Assembly (NCBI GenBank): GCA_017403065.1
Contig: JAFQOT010000001.1
Coordinates: forward strand, 1 to 50,870
Direction: 5' to 3'
Source of the DNA: Clostridia bacterium
GTDB lineage: Bacteria; Bacillota; Clostridia; Oscillospirales; Acutalibacteraceae
DNA: 50,870 bases
A program made the position numbers and the translations under genes. This document shows, one piece after another, positions 34,476 through 42,873 of the stretch. Position 1 is the stretch's first letter. Each line of letters begins with the position of its first letter. The notes beneath the pieces were generated by a model that made no database searches, was not told the DNA's origin, and was given only the letters and a program-made list of their open reading frames with translations.

Positions 34476-36917
34476 ATGAAATATAATTTCAGCGGTTTTA
34501 CCGCAAAGGCTAACGAAGCTTTAAATCTTGCTATTTCTTCTGCCGAGAGATTTGGCCACACTTACGTAGGTAGTGAGCATCTTTTAATGGGATTAGTATC
34601 CTTAGGCAGCGGTGTGGCGTTTGCAGTTTTAAATAAAAAGGGTGTAACGCCTGAAAAGGTGGAGGAATTGATGCGTTCGGATATTGGAATGGGCGCTGCC
34701 ACAAAGCTTTCACCTGACTATTTTACACCGAGAGCTAAACGTGTTATCGAAACTGCTATGACAGGATGCAGTAATATGGGTAAAAAATATGTAGGAACAG
34801 AGCATCTTCTAATAGGAATTTTAAGTGACGGAGACAGCTACGCTATACGTTTTCTTAATTCTTTAGGTGTTGACGTTGCATCTGTGACAACCGATGCCCT
34901 TTTAGCATCAGGTATTGACCCTCAAAATCTTAGCGGTAAAGAGGAAAATAAAAAGAATAAGACGGCAGGTAAAACCGAAACATTGGAAAAGTACGGTATT
35001 GATTTAACCGAAAGCGCTAAAAACGGTAAATTAGACCCTGTAATAGGTCGAGAAAAAGAAATTGAGCGTGTAATTCAGATACTTTGCCGAAGAACAAAAA
35101 ATAATCCTTGTCTTATTGGTGAGCCGGGTGTGGGAAAAACTGCAGTTGTGGAAGGCTTGGCGCAAAAAATAGCCGATGGCTGTGTTCCCGATATTCTTTT
35201 AAACAAGCGTCTTTTCACAGTAAATTTAACCGGTATGGTAGCGGGTACAAAATACAGGGGCGATTTTGAAGAACGAATTAAATCCTTAATAGATGAGGTT
35301 ACAAATTCTAAGGACGTTATACTTTTTATTGACGAGGTTCATACAATTATTGGAGCCGGCTCTGCTGAGGGCGCAACCGATGCGGCCAATATTTTAAAGC
35401 CTGCCTTGGCCAGAGGCGAGCTACAGTTAATAGGGGCTACAACTATTTCTGAATACAGAAAAAATATCGAAAAGGATTCTGCTCTTGAAAGGCGTTTTCA
35501 ACCTGTAAATGTTAAAGAGCCGACTGAAGAGGACTCAATTCTTATATTAAAGGGTTTAAAGGATAAATATGAGGCTCATCATACAGTTAAAATTTCAGAT
35601 GAAGCTATAGATGCGGCGGTTAAGCTTTCAAGCAGATATATAAGCGACAGATTTTTGCCTGATAAAGCAATTGATTTGATTGACGAGGCTGCTTCGATGA
35701 TAAGGCTTAAAAACAGCTCTGCGCCAAATTCTTTAAAGGAATTAGAAAGTAAAATTGCAGATACTGAAAGGGAAAAGGACGAAGCTATCAATTCACAGGA
35801 ATTTGAGCGCGCGGCAAAGCTGAGAGATGCTGAAAATTCTCTTAAAAAAGAATATAACGAGGCTAAAAGTCGTTGGAAGGATGAAAGTTGCGGCACAAAG
35901 GGTGAGGTTACTGCCGAAAATATAGCAGAGATTGTATCTAATTGGACAGGTGTTCCTGTAGTGCAGTTAACTGAGGAGGAAAGTAACCGACTTTTAAAGC
36001 TTGAAGCCCAACTTCACGAAAGAATTATCGGTCAGCATGAGGCTGTAACGGCTGTTGCCAAGGCTATTCGACGCGGTCGAGTTGGTTTAAAGGACCCTAA
36101 ACGACCTATTGGATCATTTATATTCTTAGGTCCTACAGGTGTTGGCAAAACCGAGCTTTGCAAGGCGCTTGCAGATGCACTTTTCGGTAGTGAAAATATG
36201 ATGATTCGTCTTGATATGTCGGAATATATGGAAAAGCATACGGTATCACGTTTGGTAGGATCGCCTCCTGGATATGTAGGCTTTGACGAGGGCGGACAGC
36301 TAACCGAAAAGGTGAGAAGAAATCCCTATTCAGTTATACTTTTTGACGAAATCGAAAAAGCCCATCCCGATGTTTTCAATGTTATGCTTCAAATACTTGA
36401 TGATGGTATTTTAACAGACTCTCAGGGCAGACAGGTTGATTTTAAAAATACAGTAGTTATTATGACATCAAATGTTGGCGCCCGAAAGCTTACTGAAAAG
36501 AAAAACGCATTTGGTTTTGCAGGGACAGAGGGAAATGATAATATCAATGTAAAAGAGGCAGTTTTATCTGAACTCAAAAACACATTTAGACCTGAATTTT
36601 TAAACCGTGTAGATGATATTATTGTATTTACAAAGCTAAGCAAGAGTGAAATTGAAGAAATTGCTCATAAAATGCTTGAAAATCTTAAAGAAAGACTTAA
36701 AAATTTAAACATTGAATTTAGCTGGACAAAAGAAGTAAAATCAGAACTGGCAAATTGCGGTTTTGATGAGGTTTACGGCGCAAGACCTTTAAGGCGAGAA
36801 ATACAAAATAAAATCGAGGATGCTTTAAGTGAAAAGCTTCTTGACGGCAGTGTTAAAAATTCCGACAAGGTTTTATGTGATTACAAGGATGAAAAATTTA
36901 CATTTGTTGTAGAGTGA
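34476..36917 (+). CDS. clpC: ATP-dependent Clp protease ATPase subunit ClpC
   Basis: This 813-aa Hsp100 unfoldase feeds substrates to ClpP. It has two N-terminal Clp repeats ([28 protein letters not shown]), a first AAA module (Walker A GEPGVGKT at about 215-222, [12 protein letters not shown]), the middle coiled coil with a UVR-like segment ([13 protein letters not shown]), and a second AAA module (GPTGVGKTE at about 552, [11 protein letters not shown]). The ATG follows AGGAGG 13 nt after mcsB. A terminator ends the operon. Confidence 0.96.
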   Translation: MKYNFSGFTAKANEALNLAISSAERFGHTYVGSEHLLMGLVSLGSGVAFAVLNKKGVTPEKVEELMRSDIGMGAATKLSPDYFTPRAKRVIETAMTGCSNMGKKYVGTEHLLIGILSDGDSYAIRFLNSLGVDVASVTTDALLASGIDPQNLSGKEENKKNKTAGKTETLEKYGIDLTESAKNGKLDPVIGREKEIERVIQILCRRTKNNPCLIGEPGVGKTAVVEGLAQKIADGCVPDILLNKRLFTVNLTGMVAGTKYRGDFEERIKSLIDEVTNSKDVILFIDEVHTIIGAGSAEGATDAANILKPALARGELQLIGATTISEYRKNIEKDSALERRFQPVNVKEPTEEDSILILKGLKDKYEAHHTVKISDEAIDAAVKLSSRYISDRFLPDKAIDLIDEAASMIRLKNSSAPNSLKELESKIADTEREKDEAINSQEFERAAKLRDAENSLKKEYNEAKSRWKDESCGTKGEVTAENIAEIVSNWTGVPVVQLTEEESNRLLKLEAQLHERIIGQHEAVTAVAKAIRRGRVGLKDPKRPIGSFIFLGPTGVGKTELCKALADALFGSENMMIRLDMSEYMEKHTVSRLVGSPPGYVGFDEGGQLTEKVRRNPYSVILFDEIEKAHPDVFNVMLQILDDGILTDSQGRQVDFKNTVVIMTSNVGARKLTEKKNAFGFAGTEGNDNINVKEAVLSELKNTFRPEFLNRVDDIIVFTKLSKSEIEEIAHKMLENLKERLKNLNIEFSWTKEVKSELANCGFDEVYGARPLRREIQNKIEDALSEKLLDGSVKNSDKVLCDYKDEKFTFVVE

Positions 36918-36925
36918 TAAAAAAT

Positions 36926-36960
36926 AAGAGCAACAGGTTTTAAATCTGTTGCTCTTTCTT
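36926..36960. terminator. Terminator between clpC and potD
   Basis: AGAGCAACAG (36927-36936) pairs with CTGTTGCTCT (36946-36955), followed by TTCTTTT. It lies between convergent genes and has A/T-runs on both sides. Confidence 0.88.
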
Positions 36961-38064
36961 TTAGTATAGCTTTAAATCTATCCAAAGATTTTCATAGTAG
37001 CTCCTTATATCCTCGCTTATATTGTGGTAATACTGTACCTTTGGTATATCTTTCTCATTTGGATATAAAATTTCGTTTTGATAGTAATAATAATCAGGAT
37101 TGTTTATTACTGCGGTATTTGGCGATGCGTAACCGATATATTCTGCATTTGCGGTAGCTATTTCGGGCTCCATCAAAAAGTTTAAATATAGAACTGCCGC
37201 TTCGTAATTCTGGGCATTTTTTAATATACACGCAGAATCTATAAAAATATTTGTACCTTCTTTTGGATAAAAGAATCTTAAATCATTATTAGACTCATAC
37301 ATAGTGAGATAATCACCTGCATAGTAGGGGGCAATGGCAGCTTCTCCTGTTTCCATTTTACCGTAAACCTCGTCCATAACATAGGCTTGCAGGTTGGCTT
37401 TACCTTTTTTTAAAAGTTTTGCGGCTTTGTCCCAGTCTTTTTTATTTTCAGAGTTTAAATCCTGACCTAAAATCATTTGGGCGGTCATAAATGCATCTCT
37501 TGGGTTATTAAAATTAAGGGTCATATCCTTATATTTTTTATCCCATAAAACCTTCCAGGAATGCTCTAAATCTTTGTAAATTTTACTGTTATAAATTATA
37601 CCGACCATACCAACATTATAGGGTACGGAATATTCATTATTAGGGTCAAAGTAAACGTTTTTGTATTTGTCGTCAATTAAATGATAATTGCTTAATTTAG
37701 AAGTATCTATTTTTCTAAGCATATTTTCTTTAATTAAACGCTCAATCATATAATCAGACGGAATTACAATATCGTAATTTACGCCACCGCTTTTGATTTG
37801 AGAATACATAGTTTCGTTACTTTCAAAGGTAAGATAATTCACCTTAATGCCTGTAAGCTTTTCAAATTCGCGGTTAACATCTATAGAGCCGTCAGAACCG
37901 TCTGAAATGTATTCGCCCCAGTTGTATACCGTAAGGGTTGTACCCTTAAGGTCTTTTGAATATGAGCCGTCTTCAACGTTCAGTTGGGCATAATTATAGC
38001 CACAGCCTGAAAAAGATATGCAAATCAGGGTGATAATTGAAAATATTGCTATAAACCTTTTCAT
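36961..38064 (-). CDS. potD: Spermidine/putrescine ABC transporter binding lipoprotein
   Basis: The 367-aa lipoprotein has the signal MKRFIAIF and a lipobox SFSGC with acylated Cys21. The mature part has the PotD pattern: LTVYNWGEYISDGS near the start, YDIVIPSDYMIERLI, YSVPYNVGMVGIIYN, and acidic residues expected in a polyamine pocket. It delivers polyamine to PotBC. It overlaps potC by 4 nt (ATGA) and is the last gene of the operon. Confidence 0.92.
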   Translation of the reverse strand: MKRFIAIFSIITLICISFSGCGYNYAQLNVEDGSYSKDLKGTTLTVYNWGEYISDGSDGSIDVNREFEKLTGIKVNYLTFESNETMYSQIKSGGVNYDIVIPSDYMIERLIKENMLRKIDTSKLSNYHLIDDKYKNVYFDPNNEYSVPYNVGMVGIIYNSKIYKDLEHSWKVLWDKKYKDMTLNFNNPRDAFMTAQMILGQDLNSENKKDWDKAAKLLKKGKANLQAYVMDEVYGKMETGEAAIAPYYAGDYLTMYESNNDLRFFYPKEGTNIFIDSACILKNAQNYEAAVLYLNFLMEPEIATANAEYIGYASPNTAVINNPDYYYYQNEILYPNEKDIPKVQYYHNISEDIRSYYENLWIDLKLY

Positions 38065-38870
38065 TTGGCATATCCTTTCCTTGCGGTTTTTTCATTTTTT
38101 CCTTGTAAAATATTATACAAAATAAGCAAAATGAAAATAGCAACAAAAATAATGGTTGAAAGGGCATAAGCATCAGGTGTAACCGATTTTTTAGTCATAT
38201 TATAAATTATAATAGGTAAAGTCTGATAATGACCGCAGGTAAAGTAGCTTATAACAAAATCATCTAAGGATAGGGTAAAAGCCATTATAAAGCCTGTGGC
38301 AATACCTGTCATAATAGATGGTAATACTACCTTAAAAAATGCCTGAACAGGTGTGCAACCCAAATCTAAAGCAGCTTCGCTTAAATTAGCGTCAGTTTGT
38401 CTTAATTTAGGAAGAACAGATAGTATTACATAGGGCAGATTAAATGTAATATGAGCGATTAAAACAGTTACAAATCCCAAAGACTCAGTTAGACCAATAA
38501 GCTTGCATATAAAAATAAATAAAAGCATTAAGGAAATACCTGTTACAATATCTGCATTCATCATAGGAATTTGTGTAACAGACATAAGTGAATTTTTAAT
38601 AAACTTATTCTTTAAAGAAGTAATACCAACCGCTGCAGCAGTTCCGATAACGGTGGAAATTGTTGCCGACAAAATGGCTATAATAAGCGTATGCTTCAAA
38701 GCGTTAAGCATTATAGTGTCGGTCAACAGTCCTGTATACCATTTTGTAGAAAATCCGTTAAAAACCCAAACACTTGCCGACTCATTAAAGGAAAATGCAA
38801 TCATTACAAGCACAGGGGCATAAAGAAAAAATACAATTAAACTAATATAGATGCGGGAGAGTGCTTTCAT
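38061..38870 (-). CDS. potC: Spermidine/putrescine ABC transporter permease
   Basis: The 269-aa permease has six hydrophobic helices and the EAA-type coupling loop LSEAALDLGCTPVQAFFKVVLP. TLSLDDFVISYFTCG matches PotC-type permeases. It overlaps potB by 4 nt, showing translational coupling. Confidence 0.9.
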   Translation of the reverse strand: MKALSRIYISLIVFFLYAPVLVMIAFSFNESASVWVFNGFSTKWYTGLLTDTIMLNALKHTLIIAILSATISTVIGTAAAVGITSLKNKFIKNSLMSVTQIPMMNADIVTGISLMLLFIFICKLIGLTESLGFVTVLIAHITFNLPYVILSVLPKLRQTDANLSEAALDLGCTPVQAFFKVVLPSIMTGIATGFIMAFTLSLDDFVISYFTCGHYQTLPIIIYNMTKKSVTPDAYALSTIIFVAIFILLILYNILQGKNEKTARKGYAK

Positions 38871-39694
38871 ATAATTACACCTCCGTCATCGTCATCGCTG
38901 AATCTGTTCATAACAAACATGCACAGCAAAATAAGCAGCATCAGTACTAAAGAAATTGCCGATGCAACATTATAATATACAGGGCCTAAGTTAAAGAAAT
39001 ATTCAATAACGTCACCTATAAGCATTGTTTTATTTCCGCCAAGCTTTTGTGAAATGTAAAAGGTACTTACCGAGGGCACAAAAACCATTGTGATACCTGA
39101 GATAATACCCGGACGGCTCAGTGGGAAAATAACCTTTTTAAATTTATTGAATGCATTAGAGCCTAAATCCTCAGATGCCTCTAAAAGAGAATTGTCGATT
39201 TTAGACATAACAGAATAAATAGGTAAAATCATATAGGGTATAAAGTCATAAACCATACCCAAAATTACCGCCGCAGGTGTGTAAATAAGCTTTAAAGGAC
39301 CAATACCTAATTTTCCTAAAAATGTATTTACAATACCTGTATTTGCCAAAATCGTTATCCAGGAATATGTGCGTATTAAGAAATTCATCCACATAGGAAT
39401 CATAACTATCATTAAAAGCATACGCTGATTACTCACTTTAAGCTTGGTCATAAAATATGCCATTGGATAGGCTAACAGTAAAGTAATAACGGTGGAAATT
39501 GCAGCGTATAAAATTGAAATGCCAAAAGCCTTTTTATATCTTCCTATGTCCGAAAGGTTGGCAAGGGTGAAAACGCCGTTAGCATCGGTTAGGGCAAAAT
39601 AGAACATAATTAACAGGGGAATAACTATGAATAAAGCCGACCAAACAATATAAGGACAGGCAATAAGCTTGTTGCCAAGTGATTTTCTTTTCAT
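38867..39694 (-). CDS. potB: Spermidine/putrescine ABC transporter permease
   Basis: The 275-aa permease has six helices and the coupling loop LLEASEDLGSNAFNKFKKVIFP. WMNFLIRTYSWITIL is typical of PotB. GGAGG inside the end of potA precedes its ATG; the gap is 3 nt. Confidence 0.9.
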   Translation of the reverse strand: MKRKSLGNKLIACPYIVWSALFIVIPLLIMFYFALTDANGVFTLANLSDIGRYKKAFGISILYAAISTVITLLLAYPMAYFMTKLKVSNQRMLLMIVMIPMWMNFLIRTYSWITILANTGIVNTFLGKLGIGPLKLIYTPAAVILGMVYDFIPYMILPIYSVMSKIDNSLLEASEDLGSNAFNKFKKVIFPLSRPGIISGITMVFVPSVSTFYISQKLGGNKTMLIGDVIEYFFNLGPVYYNVASAISLVLMLLILLCMFVMNRFSDDDDGGVII

Positions 39695-39697
39695 AGC

Positions 39698-40819
39698 CTA
39701 ATCCTCCACGTAATCAACGTCAGAGAGATGGTCGATTTCTTCGCTATAGCTTGAATAGTCGCCATAAAGACCTGAATATTCACTCTTTTTCATAATATGG
39801 ATAGCGTCAGGCTCTATATAAAGTCCTACATTATCACCTACAAAATGCTCGTCGGTGGTCTGAATCATCCACTTAAAACCGCCGATGTCTACAATAATTT
39901 CGTAGTGAACGCCTAAGAAGGAAATTGAGGTAACTACACCCCTAAGCATACCTTTATCCTCAGGTACAATATCAACATCTTCAGGTCTTACTACAACGTC
40001 GACCGATTCTTCTTTTTCAAATCCTTTGTCAAGGCAATCAAACTTCTGACCGGAAAATTCCACATAATAGTCTTTAAGCATTTTACCGTCAAGAATATTT
40101 GATTCACCAATAAAATCGGCAACAAAAGCGTTTTCAGGCTCATTATAAATATCCTTAGGCGTACCTACCTGTTGGATTTTACCGCCGTCCATTACAACTA
40201 CCCTGTCAGACATTGTAAGGGCTTCCTCTTGGTCGTGGGTAACAAATATAAAGGTTATTCCAAGCTGTTGCTGAATCTTTTTAAGCTCTTTTTGCATATC
40301 CTTACGAAGCTTTAAATCGAGAGCGGCTAAGGGCTCATCCAAAAGCAAAACCTTAGGTCTGTTGGCGATAGCGCGGGCTATTGCAACACGCTGCTGCTGA
40401 CCGCCTGAAAGGGTATCAATGCTGCGCTTTTCAAGACCCGAAAGGTTAACAAGCTCAAGCATTTCAGCAACCTTTTCTTTGATTTCAGCTTCGGGTAATT
40501 TCTTTACTCTAAGACCAAAAGCAATATTTTCATAAACGTTAAGATGAGGAAAAAGGGCATAACGCTGAAAAATGGTGTTAACCTGACGCTTATATGCCGG
40601 AACACCATTTATTTTTTTATCCTCAAAGAAAATTTCACCCTCGTCTGGTTCTAAAAAGCCTGCAATAAGACGTAAGGTTGTGGTTTTACCGCAGCCTGAC
40701 GGACCTAAAAGGGTGATAAACTCTTTATCCTTTATATCAAGGCTTAAGTGGTCTAAAATCTTTTCACCGTCAAACGCAACCGAAATTTTGTTAAGCTTTA
40801 TTATGTTTTCTTTATTCAT
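39698..40819 (-). CDS. potA: Spermidine/putrescine ABC transporter ATPase
   Basis: The 373-aa ATPase has Walker [10 protein letters not shown], the signature [14 protein letters not shown], Walker [13 protein letters not shown] and the switch His in FVTHDQEEA. The C-terminal TOBE-like regulatory domain (about 240-350) is present. First gene of potABCD. AAAGGGGG lies 8 nt before the ATG and belongs to a segment complementary to the leader (see the structured RNA). The leader from the promoter to this ATG is about 300 nt. Confidence 0.94.
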   Translation of the reverse strand: MNKENIIKLNKISVAFDGEKILDHLSLDIKDKEFITLLGPSGCGKTTTLRLIAGFLEPDEGEIFFEDKKINGVPAYKRQVNTIFQRYALFPHLNVYENIAFGLRVKKLPEAEIKEKVAEMLELVNLSGLEKRSIDTLSGGQQQRVAIARAIANRPKVLLLDEPLAALDLKLRKDMQKELKKIQQQLGITFIFVTHDQEEALTMSDRVVVMDGGKIQQVGTPKDIYNEPENAFVADFIGESNILDGKMLKDYYVEFSGQKFDCLDKGFEKEESVDVVVRPEDVDIVPEDKGMLRGVVTSISFLGVHYEIIVDIGGFKWMIQTTDEHFVGDNVGLYIEPDAIHIMKKSEYSGLYGDYSSYSEEIDHLSDVDYVED

Positions 40820-40827
40820 AAAAGCAT

Positions 40828-40840
40828 CCCCCTTTGTTCA
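40828..40840 (-). promoter_or_regulatory. potA ribosome binding site segment complementary to the leader
   Basis: Minus-strand TGAACAAAGGG (40840-40830), running into the AAAGGGGG site of potA, is perfectly complementary over 11 nt to CCCTTTGTTCA in the upstream structured leader (41024-41014). Pairing of the two would hide the potA ribosome binding site. Confidence 0.5.
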
Positions 40841-40898
40841 ACAATCTGATAGCCTTAGCTATCATCAGTGCCGACACAAGAATAAATTTTTGATTTTC

Positions 40899-41118
40899 TC
40901 CGGTAAAAAAGAAGGCTTTCCTTTTTCCTTCAAAAATCTACCCTGTGATATAACATTAACCAAACAAAACCAAAATTTTGTAAGGTCAATTAAAGTCTTA
41001 GCGAAATATGCCCTGAACAAAGGGTTTTTCATAGTTTTCTCAAATAATGGAAACTACGGCATAAAAACTAAGACCTTTTTGTACACAGATGCTTAAGATA
41101 AATAATATATCTAACTAA
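40899..41118 (-). ncRNA. Candidate structured leader RNA of potABCD
   Basis: Read on the minus strand, the transcript from the promoter at 41125-41153 can form nested helices. CTGTG/CACAG pairs 41084-41088 with 40943-40947. GTCTTAG/CTAAGAC pairs 41068-41074 with 40995-41001, extendable to about 10 bp. ATGCC/GGCAT pairs 41058-41062 with 41008-41012. GTAGTTT/AAACTAT pairs 41051-41057 with 41031-41037. A side hairpin pairs 40984-40990 with 40955-40961, with an inner ACAAAA/TTTTGT stem. The segment CCCTTTGTTCA (41024-41014) is left open and can pair with the potA ribosome binding site. GAAGG-11 nt-CCTTC followed by TTTTTT ends the region and may be a weak terminator. I do not recognise the family; riboswitch-like control is an inference. 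Confidence 0.55.
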
Positions 41119-41124
41119 GAATAA

Positions 41125-41153
41125 AATATACATTGAATTTTATCAAATGTCAA
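41125..41153 (-). promoter_or_regulatory. Sigma-A promoter of potABCD
   Basis: On the minus strand TTGACA (41153-41148), 17 nt, TATATT (41130-41125). Its position implies a leader of about 300 nt before potA. The AT-rich stretch 41154-41290, between this and the tRNA promoter, shows nothing else I can support. Confidence 0.8.
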
Positions 41154-41290
41154 GATAAAATTGCGATTTTTCAACATTTTTCGATAGTAAAATTAAGACA
41201 ATTTTAGTTAAACTCTTAAATACTCGTTTTTTCTTTCATTTTCTCTAAAATACTCGATTTTTTTATAACGAAAAACAAGTTAATTGACTA

Positions 41291-41319
41291 TTGACAAAAT
41301 ATTGCAAATTTGATAGAAT
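41291..41319 (+). promoter_or_regulatory. Promoter of tRNA-Leu(CAG)
   Basis: TTGACA (41291-41296), 17 nt, TAGAAT (41314-41319), about 22 nt before the tRNA 5' end. Confidence 0.85.
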
Positions 41320-41340
41320 TGTACCCGTGATGTAAAATTT

Positions 41341-41427
41341 GCACCTGTGGCGGAACTGGCAGACGCGTATGGTTCAGGTCCATATTCTTGCAAGGGAGTG
41401 CAGGTTCGATTCCTGTCAGGTGCACCA
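41341..41427 (+). tRNA. tRNA-Leu (CAG)
   Basis: Class II tRNA with acceptor GCACCTG pairing with CAGGTGC, a long variable arm, T-loop TTCGATT and encoded CCA. The anticodon loop TTCAGGT contains CAG at 41375-41377, reading CUG. It has its own promoter and terminator. Confidence 0.95.
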
Positions 41428-41430
41428 GAT

Positions 41431-41460
41431 AAAACTCCTTGAGATTTCTCAAGGAGTTTT
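41431..41460 (+). terminator. Terminator of tRNA-Leu(CAG)
   Basis: AAAACTCCTTGAGA (41431-41444) pairs over 14 bp with TCTCAAGGAGTTTT (41447-41460). Confidence 0.9.
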
Positions 41461-41467
41461 ATCAGTT

Positions 41468-41637
41468 ATATTCGCCTTTGGCGAGTGATATTGCTTCGCA
41501 GTGATATTAGGCTAACGCCGAGTGATATTGCCCTTTGGGCAGTTAAAAGGCGAATATAATATCACTTAAACCAAAGGTTTCAATATCACCTTCACAAAGT
41601 GAAAATGTCACCCTGTGCGACTGCATAGTATATCACT
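41468..41637. repeat. Hairpin array with 9-nt spacer motif, copy 2
   Basis: The same architecture as 126-297: AGTGATATT at 41484-41492, 41500-41508 and 41521-41529, then AATATCACT-like copies at 41558, 41582, 41604 and 41629. Hairpins between them keep pairing but change sequence: GGC-TAAC-GCC, GCCC-TTT-GGGC, AAACC-AAA-GGTTT, TTCAC-AAA-GTGAA. The outer ATATTCGCC (41468-41476) pairs with GGCGAATAT (41549-41557). It lies between the tRNA-Leu(CAG) terminator and the superoxide dismutase gene. Confidence 0.85.
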
Positions 41638-41705
41638 AACCCATGCGCCTCTTTATTTTCACCCTAACAAAATATTTGCATATATTGTTAAATGGAGGGT
41701 AAAGT

Positions 41706-42197
41706 ATGAGAAATCACAATGATTTATGTTCGGCGATTAGACGTCGGGCTGATGCGTCCGCATTTTTAACAGGAAATGCAATGCATACAAATTTAAACGG
41801 AATGGTGCTGTTTTATCAGTTGGGTGACGGGGTTGTTGTCCGTGCAGAAATTACAGGCTTGCCGAGAAGCAGTCAACTATGTAAAAAACCTATTTTTGCT
41901 TTTCATATTCATAACGGCAATTCCTGTACAGGTACCAAAGCTGATGCTTTTGCAAATGCTTCAGGTCATTATAATCCAGAGGATTGCCCGCATCCTTATC
42001 ATGCCGGAGACCTGCCACCGTTATTTTCTGTTAACGGCAGAGCTTTTTCTATATTTTTTACCGATAGGTTCAGTGTTTCTGAAATATTAGGAAAGGCTAT
42101 TATTATACACGAATTTATAGATGACTTTTCAACACAACCTTCCGGTAATGCGGGAGAAAAAATAGCTTGCGGAATTATAAATCCTACAGCAAGATAA
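41706..42197 (+). CDS. Cu/Zn superoxide dismutase family protein, no signal peptide
   Basis: The 163-aa protein keeps all ligands of Cu/Zn superoxide dismutase: H67 and H69 (FHIH), bridging H88 (GHYNP), H96, H99 and D102 (HPYHAGD), and H135 (IIIHEF). The disulfide pair is C74 and C155. The active-site arginine of GNAGSRLACG is replaced by lysine (GEKIACG). No signal peptide is visible, so it appears cytoplasmic, unlike most bacterial members, which are exported. It would remove superoxide during oxygen exposure; activity is not proven. GGAGGG precedes the ATG. The promoter is weak or unclear. Confidence 0.85.
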   Translation: MRNHNDLCSAIRRRADASAFLTGNAMHTNLNGMVLFYQLGDGVVVRAEITGLPRSSQLCKKPIFAFHIHNGNSCTGTKADAFANASGHYNPEDCPHPYHAGDLPPLFSVNGRAFSIFFTDRFSVSEILGKAIIIHEFIDDFSTQPSGNAGEKIACGIINPTAR

Positions 42198-42208
42198 TAA
42201 ATTTTCAA

Positions 42209-42246
42209 AAAAGGCCGTTTTATTTCATATATAAGACAGCCTTTTA
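42209..42246 (+). terminator. Terminator after the superoxide dismutase gene
   Basis: AAAAGGC (42209-42215) pairs with GCCTTTT (42239-42245) and the stem continues with GTTTTAT/ATAAGAC after one mismatch. Confidence 0.75.
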
Positions 42247-42298
42247 ATTATAAAAATATGAAAGAAAAATTAAAATGAAAAACTTTTAAAATTTGTTG

Positions 42299-42327
42299 TT
42301 GACAACGGGGTTTGCTTTTGATATAAT
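42299..42327 (+). promoter_or_regulatory. Consensus promoter of tRNA-Leu(GAG)
   Basis: TTGACA (42299-42304), 17 nt, TATAAT (42322-42327): a full match to the sigma-A consensus, as expected for a tRNA gene. Confidence 0.92.
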
Positions 42328-42357
42328 ACTTAGGCGTCGTTAATGACATAAATATTT

Positions 42358-42441
42358 GCGAGTGTGCTGGAATAGGCAGACAGGCACGTTTGAGGGGCGT
42401 GTGTCCACGACGTACGGGTTCAAGTCCCGTCACTCGCACCA
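42358..42441 (+). tRNA. tRNA-Leu (GAG)
   Basis: Class II tRNA. Acceptor GCGAGTG pairs with CACTCGC, CCA is encoded, and the T-loop is TTCAAGT. Anticodon loop TTGAGGG contains GAG at 42392-42394, reading CUC and CUU. Its 3' end faces the prophage, so it is a candidate integration target. Confidence 0.95.
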
Positions 42442-42496
42442 AAAATAAAAGCTCTAAAATCCGTATAAATAAAGGGTTTTAGAGCTTTTATTTTTT
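42441..42496 (+). terminator. Terminator of tRNA-Leu(GAG)
   Basis: AAAAATAAAAGCTCTAAAA (42441-42459) pairs with TTTTAGAGCTTTTATTTTT (42477-42495) over 19 bp. Confidence 0.88.
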
Positions 42497-42544
42497 ATGA
42501 AATAAGATTTTCGCCAACTTTTTTCACCAACTCGTATTAAGTTT

Positions 42545-42579
42545 TAAAAAATAGGGGAGTAGAAATTAATCTACTCCCC
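42545..42579 (-). terminator. Terminator at the end of the phage lysis genes
   Basis: On the minus strand GGGGAGTAGA pairs with TCTACTCCCC (42570-42579 with 42554-42563), followed by TATTTTTT. It ends the late operon 10 nt after the holin gene. Confidence 0.88.
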
Positions 42580-42588
42580 AAATTTATA

Positions 42589-42873
42589 TTATTTAATTGT
42601 TTTTAAAACATCTACAGCTTTTTGCAAAGACTCAAGTGTATATTCGCCATTTTTTAGTGCCAACATTATCTTGTCAGCCATTTTTGCCTCTTTAGTAACA
42701 GAATTGTTTTTCCAAGCAGTATAAATAGCAACTCCACATGTCAAAATGGTTGATACTATACCATAAGTTTCTTCTTGAGAAAACGGAATAGGGTTGACAT
42801 TCAACATTGTTAAAACGGAATTTATTAACACTACACCCAAAGCAACAAATCTTGCAATTACATTTATATCCAT
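42589..42873 (-). CDS. Phage holin
   Basis: The 94-aa protein has two membrane segments (about 5-24 and 38-53) joined by the turn NPIPFSQEE, then a charged tail beginning KNNSVTKEAKMADKIM. This layout matches holins of Firmicutes siphophages (SPP1-like family), which open the membrane for the endolysin. It lies two genes after the endolysin and starts inside the end of the 31-aa ORF. Confidence 0.85.
   Translation of the reverse strand: MDINVIARFVALGVVLINSVLTMLNVNPIPFSQEETYGIVSTILTCGVAIYTAWKNNSVTKEAKMADKIMLALKNGEYTLESLQKAVDVLKTIK

Noticed and set aside
40865..41032. 55-codon minus-strand frame in the potA leader (possible leader peptide)
   Set aside because: The start lies inside a helix, the ribosome binding site is poor, and the frame runs through the candidate terminator hairpin. 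A leader peptide like SpeFL cannot be excluded but the RNA structure explains the region better.
40680..41096. 138-codon plus-strand frame over the potA start and leader
   Set aside because: It is antisense to potA and its leader, with no ribosome binding site and no recognisable product.
41824..42090. 88-codon frame inside the superoxide dismutase gene
   Set aside because: It is a shifted frame of a gene with complete metal ligands and a good ribosome binding site.
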